A stretch of 64,000 bases of DNA from Phialocephala subalpina. Taxonomy: Eukaryota > Ascomycota > Leotiomycetes > Helotiales > Mollisiaceae. Of the stretch, positions 56,310-64,000 are shown one piece after another (the first letter of the stretch is position 1; every line of letters starts with the position of its first letter). The translations under genes were made by a program, and so were the position numbers. Where the stretch lies: positions 305,079 to 369,078 of the forward strand of contig FJOG01000014.1 in the NCBI GenBank assembly GCA_900073065.1, written 5' to 3'. Under the pieces are notes generated by a model, which was not told the DNA's origin, made no database searches, and saw nothing but the letters and a program-made list of their open reading frames with translations.

Positions 56310-59270
56310 TCACGTGAGAGATGGTATGAAGGGCGATGAGAGGTATAGTATTTGGAGCTGTCTTTGAGTGCCGAGTACTGAGGTTTTAAGCATCAATCAG
56401 GTGCACCACCAATTCGCTAATCAGCAAATGATAAGATACCACGTGTAGTGTTTGATGGCGGTCGGGCTGGCCTGACGCCCCCTCCTCAGCTGTGGACGCC
56501 CGAGGCTCCAGGGGAGGTGTAAATGCTGTCGCTACTCCAATCCAACATCTTCTTCCCCACTCCTTCCGTCTCTAATTATCTTCTGCGAGCTGGCTGCACC
56601 GGCCAAACGATATCCCTTATCGTCCACGTCACAGTTCGACGGGGGATAAGGATAAGTTCTATACTTTTATGAACGAAGTAAGAAGTAGTAATTTGCGCTC
56701 GCATATTCGAATAGCGTCTTCAGACTCGTGTATATGTACGGGCCGAGCTGCTTTTCTTTGGCTTTCTAAATGCTCTCCCGTTGATCCTGTGAGACAGTGA
56801 AGTATCATGGGTAACATCTCGCGAACCAACACGGTTTAATTGAAAATCTCATGCCCTTCCTACGTTAGAGTCAGCCTCAGGGTTGCTTCCGAGGCCGGCC
56901 TCGCCATATCTTCTGCTACGAAGGCCGCCGGTTTTGAAAACCGGACATTTTCGCTAAGGCAAGGAACACCAAAATTACTAGATTTTAAAAATTGCGCATC
57001 GTGACAGCACCAAGTTCGAATGATTTTATTTAGGCTTTGTGCGATAAAGAAGAAGTCAGGGTATTCTTTCTTGCGTTTTCGTGCTTCTCGAGATTTAAGA
57101 AGTTTTATTGCGAATTTTTGAACGCGAGGCAACGATTTTTTTCAAGGCTCTCGCTTAGCGAATGGACGGTTTTCAAAGCCAGCGGCCTTCGTATTGGCTA
57201 CCCAATACATCGGCTTCACTAACACCCGCTCGTCTCAGAGAAATGCACTTCTATCATCTTTGGGTCCGGTAGGGGAGGGATTTAGCAATCTCCTGCCACG
57301 AATGGCTATCGTTCCTCATCTGGAGCAGAGTTACATTCTCTTCTATTGTCTGTTTAATATAATTACTTCCACTTCATCTTAGGTTACAATGGTGGGCGAC
57401 GTGTCTTAGAATGTGTGGTAGCGTCGCGATAGGTTGGAACCTTTGCCGGTGCCTCTTTCCTTGAACAGATATCCAATGCTCTGGAATTAATCGGTAAGTC
57501 ATGGTGTTCCGAGATCGATGGTAGATTGAGCTCAAGATTTTACGTCACATCTTCCCCGATTCTGGTGAATTTGAGGAAGCCTTGGAAGAGGCACTCCTGA
57601 TACTCAGCAATTGGTACCGCTTCCGATACCACAGACGGACTCCGAGAAGTCGGTGAAGGACAATGCTGCTCGTCGACGAAGATTGACGAGCATCTGTGAT
57701 CAGCCTGAGACTATGCCTCGTCAATCTCTGGCCTGATGGTCGGCAACGGCGGCCCCTGGGCGGAGAGAGTCAGAGGTGGAGAGTTGGTCTGTAGTACCTC
57801 GGGAGGAACGGCTCTCTGTCCAGCCATGCATGGAAGGTCTGTTCCTTCCTTACTAAAAAATAGTGGTACTTGTTATCGTTTGATTATCCGTTGGTAGATA
57901 GGACATTGTATTAGTTCAAGTCATCATTACGGTTGAGGATGGGCGGAGAATTCACATCAAATTTTCAAAGTGTTGCTGACTTTACCATTTTCTACAACTA
58001 CGTTTACTCTACTTCCCGAAGAGTAGAAGGTCGTCCATTGGCACCAACCTTGAAGATTCGTGCCTCCTGCTGCTGCCGTGGGAATTATCTAGAGATCTTC
58101 TCCGTAATGTATGGCTTCCCGCGTGCTGGCAGGCTGCTGTGTACAAGAAAAAAACAAAAGCCCCAAAACATCTAAACCGACAACAACCCATGCTCTATTC
58201 ACGGAGAGGTGTTACCGACCCGATACCAAGGTTATGGTTCGTCCACACAGGGCTCGCTCTGTGAGTAAATTGTATCCGTGGTGGCCTATAACCCCGATAT
58301 CAGGCCAGTAACACTTGCCGGTAGATGAAGCATGGGCTGTTCACATGGGAAAAGAACCCGAATATTTTATCCGGCCACATTCATTCCATCCAGAGCCAAG
58401 CCCCTTACTTCCACTGAACCGCACTCCAACCCCTCGTGGATCGTGATCGGCCCGAGTGTCTCTCAATGTTCGATGAAGGCCACTCTCACCGCTCTGTATG
58501 TCTTCGATGCTCGCCGTATGTAGTTGTCTGTACCAGATAACATCATTCATCCAAGTTCATAGTATTCGATATTGCGCATCGTGATTTCAGGGTTGAAGTA
58601 ACCTTCGTAGATACAAGGTTGCCGTAATTTCTGTCTCCAAATTAGCTTCGCTCTTTCTGAAGTTGGAAGCACAACTTAACGACAGTGCCTGTGTTTCTCA
58701 ACAGAAGCGCCGATGCCCTAAGGGGGACTCATAGAAAACAGAAATGTACTTTAAGACGGAAAGGTCAAGTCCTTGTCAATCACATTAGCTGAGCTCTGAG
58801 GCATTGTTATAGAGATACTCACATTCGCTCGACGAGAGCTCCGACTCCGTCTCCGTGCTTCGCATACTGTTCGGGCCCACCAGGTTTTTATTTTTTTTAA
58901 ATTTTTATTTTTTTTTCATTTCCTGAAGATATCGCTGCCCCGGTCGGTCTGCTGCGTGGCGTGATCGCTCTTGGATCTGGATCGAACAAATGCTATGTTG
59001 GTATTCGGTTACACGCTTCACGTCGGTAGAGATTTCTCTCCTCTTCCTTTCTCTTGAGCTTCAGCTTTACTACTATAAATCAACTTTCCCTTTGCACCCT
59101 ATCACACTTGTCCTTTAAATGGGTGATATGCGAGTCATTCATTGATTAAACGCAAGATTCGAGCGGCGAGGTATTGTAGATTTCTGCAGTCTAACCTCAT
59201 GCGGCGCTAAGTATCATAGGACGAACGCTTGTCTTCTCCACCCTGCAGATTAGCGTTCTCGTGGCCCCTC
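56310..59270. other. Gene-poor region with one MITE
   Basis: About 3 kb between the NACHT-ankyrin gene and the Hsp70-like gene has no supported gene. A TA-flanked miniature element lies at 56919-57191. An A/T homopolymer-rich stretch is at 58886-58918. Other frames are short and featureless. Confidence 0.5.
56919..57191. mobile_element. Tc1/mariner-like MITE, 273 bp
   Basis: The termini are inverted repeats of about 40 bp. The left reads cgaaggccgccggttttgaa and continues aaccggacattttcgctaag. The right, in reverse complement, reads cgaaggccgctggctttgaa and continues aaccgtccattcgctaag. The element is flanked on both sides by TA (56917-56918 and 57192-57193), the target duplication expected for Tc1/mariner-type insertion. 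The interior has no transposase frame. The open frames that overlap it (for example 56860-57132 minus) are best explained by the element. Confidence 0.75.
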
Positions 59271-61197
59271 TCACTTATGACTCTCTTCTCCGGTCACCGC
59301 GCAAGGAATGTCCTGTCCAGTCGCAAGAGTCTCGGCTCTGAAATCAATGTCCCACGGTCCAGAGATATTACAAACAACCTGGTACTTCTTGGTCCATGAC
59401 ATAATAGCTCCTTTCTCCTTTTGCAGGTTTACTTGAATAGTCCAGCGCTTAGACTTCGAGAGCCGCAAAGCTTGCAAGGTCAGCTGGCTTCAGAGACTGG
59501 GGAAACACCTCCTACCATCCAAATAAGTGTTAGGGAGAGAAGGGATTGTTGTCGCGGCGATGATTCTGTGTGTGTTGAAATTGCCACGCTTGCTGCAGTT
59601 GAAGTTGACAACCCAAAGATATGCCCGACTAAATTTCAATGGTACCTATACTATTAGCAAAACCTTGGCAAGTGGTGTACTGCTTACTAGGCTTTCCTCT
59701 GGGCTCCTCCATCTGATACCGTCGTCCGTCTCGATGCCGAAGCTCGTCTGACTTATGAATTCCAGCAATTTCGTTTGCTCCCATATCAGGGTGCTGCCCA
59801 TGACAGTTGCCATCTCACTGTGATTTCAGATTTCTAAAACTCGCTAGGGTGGGTTGGATAACTGCACTTACGGCTGAGTCGCAAGGTAGGTGGTAGAAAT
59901 GGTATCTCCGTATCTGCGCTCAAGACGTTTGATTACGTAAGGTATTTGACATCCACCTCCGCAGAATCCGATGATGCTCTGTGTGCGTCAGCTCTCGTAG
60001 GGTGCTGAGATCCATGTGGCATACCGGATGTTTTTCTCTCTCGGCGGCAGTGTTGATAGCTTCATCAATAGCCCCTTCGATATGTTGCACTAACTGCGTG
60101 AAAAACGACTCGAACACATCCCTTCGGCGCCATACATTAATGGAAACATCGACTTGGAATTCTAGAGACTTACTTATGGATACACAAATACCCTCTTTCG
60201 ATGGTTGACATGATAGTACTTGGTGTCTCTGAAGGTGACCACTTCCGCATGTTACAAGACGTCGGGAGCCTAATTTTGACATGGTCCTCACTCTGGTGTT
60301 TCGTAAATGTCGCTCTCGCAGTCCTTAACTCCCAACTACGGACCATTTCCAGAGCCAGCTGGTCGGGGTTTTGAACTCCTGCGCTTCGAAAGGTATGGCG
60401 TGCATGGAGCCAGAAGGCTTTCTCCATGGTCACCGTTCCCACTGATTCTGTCTGCAACTGGGGCCAAGTGATCAACCTGCCAGCACTGGACACTGTGGAA
60501 ACAGCAACGTCCGTCGTCGCACCACCGATATCGCAAGAAATTACCGTGCTGCCAACATTGTATTGCTTGTCGTTGGCCGAGCCCGCAGCCAGAAGGTACA
60601 GTGCTGACGCCGCCGCTTCTGTCACATCGGTGGAAATGCGGAAGCTCTTGGCGTTCGGAAAGCAGGACGACACAGCGTCTCCCGCCAGCCGTTTGAAGTC
60701 CGCTACGACGGGAAACATAGCCCAGCTGCCCGGCACCGTGAAGCTCCAAAGGACCGTCGCGTTGCGCCAGCCAGGAGCGGTTTGGCCGTCGATGAAGTCC
60801 GCAACACCAGCACAGAAGGCACCGAGATAGTCACAAACCCAACGATGGAGTTCTCGTTGCGAACCTGGACCCCCGGGCACAGTGTTAGCATTCGAGAAGC
60901 TGGTGGCTCCCATGAATGCCTTGAAGCACTCTTTGATTTGACCAGGTGGCAGTCCGTCGCATTCTTCGCCCCATGCAATGGGCGGTCCCTCGTTGTCCTT
61001 GGGATCGTAGGCGAGACAGGTCGGGATTTTCAGGTAGCTGGTGGGCATCCACCCCAACTGCGACTGGGAGTCTCGCCATTGTGCCACTATCGCGCTTGGT
61101 TAGAGCCTGCCTGTTCTATCGGTTGCAGAAGGGTCATACCAGAGCCCGTCATCCCCATATCGATACATATCGCGATCTCCCTTGCGTCGCTCTCCAT
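59271..61197 (-). CDS. Divergent Hsp70-like ATPase (actin-like fold), seven exons
   Basis: The model is complement(59271..59470, 59516..59645, 59688..59817, 59872..59978, 60025..60121, 60175..61086, 61140..61197), 544 aa, with six introns of 42-54 bp, all in phase. The start at 61197 (MESDAREIAICIDMGMTGSG) places the phosphate-1 loop at residues 13-20. Phosphate 2 is SCDIGGATTDVAV and the adenosine loop is IIGFCGGGCQIP. The C-terminal region (IIAATTIPSLPNTYLD, SKSKRWTIQVNLQKE) matches the short form of fungal Hsp70-like proteins that lack the canonical substrate-binding domain and EEVD tail. These proteins are abundant in Pezizomycotina and often lie near NLR-type genes. ATP binding is well supported; the client is unknown. 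Confidence 0.85.
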
Positions 61198-61644
61198 TGT
61201 TCGGGTGGTTGGCGAGGCGAGGATTCTTTTGCGAGGTGGGAGGCCGTTTATGCTGTTTGTGCGCCCGAAAAGAGAATGTCTCCATCCATATTCCAAAAAG
61301 ACAGAGTTTTCCTTCCAACGCCTGGGGTCAGCACGTTCGATGAGCACTGAGATTTGTCGGGGGGTGAATCAAAGTGGTGGCATTGGGGCTGAACGGGCCA
61401 GCGGTTGCTTGCAGAACTCGAACCCCTGCCCGAAGGATCCAAGACCGAAAGTGAAAGTATCGATCAGTCTTTGATTCGAGGGACTGGGTGCATAGATTGT
61501 GGTCCGGTTTATATTGGGCTAGCTGTGAAACCTGGCATTCCAGGAAGGACAAAGAATTCGACTTTGGCTGCTTGCTCCAGTACTTGCTCCTGCCCTCCGC
61601 TTCAAGTGCATCTAAATCTGGCCACGAAGGCAAATCGACCAACG
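61198..61644. promoter_or_regulatory. Putative bidirectional promoter between head-to-head genes
   Basis: The 447-bp space separates the start codons of the Hsp70-like gene (minus) and a membrane-anchored protein gene (plus), so both must take their promoters from it. Upstream frames on both strands are open through this stretch, but the Met codons used are the first that start family-like sequence. No specific factor site was recognised. Confidence 0.4.
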
Positions 61645-62817
61645 ATGATTTCCCCAACGGCTGTCGTCCTCGCCGTGGTCTTCCCACTGCTGCTGTGTTT
61701 GCTCATGCTTCTTGGCACTCTATTGTGTCGTGGCCGGCAGCGCCGTGCCTTTGATGCTATTGACCTACAACGGTTGCACGACAAGTGCGCCAAATTTGAA
61801 AAGCGACTTGCTGCCTTTCCCGAAGCGTGGGACGGAAATCAACGCTCTGGGTTTTCAAGGGGGGAGGTGGGAGACTCGTTCGACGCTATTCAACAAAGAT
61901 TGGGACCGTACGTCCAAAAGTGGATAGATTTCGACGACCCCAAAAACGACTCTGCGACGCGGATTGAAGCTGTGCTCTTCCCAGAACCACCACCCAAGCA
62001 CGCTCTCTCCACCAGCAAAGATACGAGGGTTTTTCCCAATCCGCATCAGTACACGCCAGCGGAGATTTGCGCTTTTCTCGAGCAAACCGACACACGCGCG
62101 GAGATCTCTAAATATATTATGTCGTCCATTCTCCTGCATGCCGTCTCGCTTGAGGGAGACCCCTTTCAAACCCTTCTCCCGTTTGGCGCTTCAGACATGT
62201 ACGGGCTCGACAGACTCAAGACTTTGATTCGAGGAGTTGATTGTATGGTCATCTGCCACTCTTTGGATGAGATGGAAAGCTAACAATTCCTTGGCTTCAG
62301 TGTCCACCAATGTCTGCGTTCACATCGGCACGTTCGGGTTCCATTACGCATATAAAGGAGACACGAAACCACGATTTATAGCACTCTTCGAATCACTTTT
62401 CGACCCCTACTATACTATGAAATCGCCTGCAGATGTCGCTCAACACCGGCTGGAGCTCCGGGATGTCTTGGACGCAGCCATACAACATGGGATGAAGGCA
62501 GTTGGTCAAGCGTTTGACAAGACGGAATATCGTTGGGGGACGAGAGATGATGTTGCGCTCATGATCAGCCCTGCTCTTCACGCTTTAGTGTATGAGGATG
62601 AGAAGTTGAAGTATGATGTGGAGGTAAGTAAGGGCATGTCGTGCAGAGTGAAATGGGATTAGGAGCGTAGTATTGCCTGGAGTGTAGCACTTCAAAAATT
62701 CTATATATTTTTTCTTTTTCGGATATGGTGAAGATTCAGAGAGGAAGGATATTTAAGAGTATGTTGGAGGAGATGAGAGTCGACGTAACTAGATCTAGAA
62801 GTGGTTTTCTGTTGTAA
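61645..62817 (+). CDS. N-terminally membrane-anchored protein of unknown function
   Basis: The model is join(61645..62242, 62301..62623, 62740..62817), 332 aa, with introns of 58 and 116 bp in phase. The second starts at a strong GTAAGTAAG donor after a Val-Glu and ends at ATTCAG. Without that splice the frame stops at 62662. Residues 5-28 form one hydrophobic helix (AVVLAVVFPLLLCLLMLLGTLL) followed by CRGRQRR, so the rest probably faces the cytosol. The soluble part includes YTPAEICAFLEQT, GTFGFHYAYKGDTKPRF and DVLDAAIQHGMKAVGQAFDK. No known domain is recognised. The head-to-head position with the Hsp70-like gene suggests co-expression, possibly a functional pair. Confidence 0.65.
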
Positions 62818-63171
62818 TAACACCTTCTTTACAATTACTTTAAATAAACCATTTACCTTCTCGTAATTATGATCAAATTGCCCCATCTCACTGCTACTAG
62901 CAATATCATTAACCCGATCGGTCACCTCGCCAGATTCTCAGAAGCACATCCGAAAAATACACCAAGCCGTGTTTGTTTCTCAAACAGCCTGTCTCGAATT
63001 CGTCTTATTGTTCTAAACGCTCTGGACTTCCCATGGTTTACTTGTCTTTATTCATCGAGTCTGGACTATAGCACGCATTGGATCTAATGATTTGCCTCCT
63101 CAGCATATATACTTGGCCCTCATCCACAGGACATCTCTTCCTCAGCCGATAACAATTCCTTCCAAACCGAA

Positions 63172-63740
63172 ATGGAATCCGCGATCAATGTCGGCATCGA
63201 GACCATCAAGGCCATCAACGTCCTCATAACAAACCTCCGCAGCACGCCCGATCTCGTCCAAAGAATCAGCTCACAGTCTCAACAGCTAAGCATCATGCTA
63301 GGGGCCCTGCATCGTAGGTCTCAAATCTATATCCTTAGGGACGCGGATATGATGGATTGGTTTAAACATCAGAGGATCTGCAACACGACCCTGCGCAAAA
63401 TCGAAAATCTATTGGAGGACTACGCGAGAGGGAGCAAAGGGAGAGCCCCCTTTGCGTGCGTCGCAAAATTTCAGCTTGGCCCGAAGAAGGAGCTTTCAGG
63501 GCTCATGCAAGACCTGGAAAAATGTGTGCAGTTTTTCGTTTCATTTGCTGAAGTGTAAGTCCAAGATCTAGGTCTTTCCATAGAGCACATCCTGACATCA
63601 TGTGCAGAGTTCTATCTGGGGCGAAGGTGATGCAGCCTCCGCAACGACACGACCCTCAATCATCTCGAACGCAGGAGCTGGTGACGAGTCTTCACCAGTT
63701 CGTGCAGATGCGACTAGATTCAGAGGAGGCTGGCTTGTGA
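63172..63740 (+). CDS. Small protein resembling a free-standing fungal STAND N-terminal domain
   Basis: The model is join(63172..63554, 63608..63740), 171 aa, with a 53-bp intron (GTAAGTCC to GTGCAG) in phase 2. It is all-helical by pattern: MESAINVGIETIKAINVLIT, then LVQRISSQSQQLSIMLGALH and LMQDLEKCVQFFVSFAEV. This periodicity is typical of the helical N-terminal domains that precede NACHT or NB-ARC modules in fungi. No nucleotide-binding domain follows before the stop at 63738. It may be a truncated NLR, an adaptor, or an unrelated coiled protein. Minus-strand frames overlapping exon 2 are also open and could compete as a gene. Confidence 0.5.
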
Positions 63741-64000
63741 AGTTCCAAATTGGGTAGTTTCTATGTTGATTAGAAAGCTGGGAGAGGAGAACGGGTCCAG
63801 CGAAGTTGAAGAGATTTCGTCCGGGGAATACCTTTGGTAATGAAACCCGGCCAGAAATCGGGATTATAATATCCACTGTATCCTCTTGAAAAGTTATCTG
63901 GGGATCGACCACGAGGCCCCGGTAGTTGTAAATCGAAGGAGCGAATGAGACGTCTTGCTTTACTGTAGTCGTCGAAATGCCCTGCCTCGTTTAGCAAAAA
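63741..64000. other. Right edge, unresolved
   Basis: Two minus-strand frames are open toward the window end (63598-63912 and 63770-63997) and one contains coding-like stretches (RVSLPKVFPGRNLFNFAG). A gene entering from outside on the minus strand is possible but cannot be modelled here. Confidence 0.3.

Noticed and set aside
56860..57132. Minus-strand 90-codon frame rich in Lys/Arg
   Set aside because: It is almost wholly inside the TA-flanked MITE, so it is not independent coding sequence.
61400..61440. tRNA-like B-box (ggttcgagttc on the minus strand)
   Set aside because: No matching A-box, acceptor stem or cloverleaf could be drawn around it.
1..64000. CRISPR arrays, rRNA genes, bacterial operons
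   Set aside because: The window is eukaryotic in structure and no regular spacer array, rRNA signature or polycistronic arrangement was seen.

Overview
This window is from a filamentous ascomycete fungus (Pezizomycotina). Coding sequences are broken by short introns (about 42-190 bp) with GTAAGT/GTATGT-type donors, CTAAC-like branch sites and AG acceptors. The gene set includes a Clr5-domain protein, a NACHT-ankyrin protein, FAS1, ATX1, RQC1/TCF25 and a PTC5-type phosphatase. A Leotiomycete-like origin is only an impression. All protein names come from reading translations; no database search was run. Exon coordinates were worked out by hand and checked for phase.

Region 1 (0.6-8.6 kb): a secreted cysteine-rich protein, an SCP-x type thiolase, a flavin-dependent (NtaA/SnaA/DszA-type) monooxygenase, and divergently from it a DUR3-type urea/H+ symporter. 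Four GATA-factor sites lie close upstream of the transporter, suggesting nitrogen-regulated uptake and catabolism.

Region 2 (10-15.8 kb): an AAA ATPase of the large fungal family, and a membrane protein interrupted by a 532-base assembly gap.

Region 3 (15.8-24.5 kb): a gene graveyard. It holds a second monooxygenase gene of bacterial type that once carried a spliceosomal intron and now has four in-frame TAG codons. Next to it is an unrecognised minus-strand gene disrupted by stop codons and by a 401-bp hAT-like MITE with near-perfect 8-bp target duplications. An intact two-FAS1-domain surface protein follows, then an extremely AT-rich block.

Region 4 (25-40.2 kb): a Clr5-domain protein, a small membrane protein, and a housekeeping block: ATX1 copper chaperone, RQC1/TCF25 ribosome quality-control factor, a divergent mitochondrial PP2C phosphatase, and an unrecognised three-exon protein.

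Region 5 (40.2-52 kb): gene-poor, with tandem duplications, a G-quadruplex-forming tract, a polypyrimidine microsatellite, and one confident two-exon gene of unknown function.

Region 6 (52-64 kb): an innate-immunity-like neighbourhood. It has a NACHT-ankyrin STAND protein whose P-loop sits on a 25-bp micro-exon, a TA-flanked MITE, a seven-exon divergent Hsp70-like ATPase head to head with a small membrane-anchored protein, and a short gene resembling a free-standing STAND N-terminal domain.
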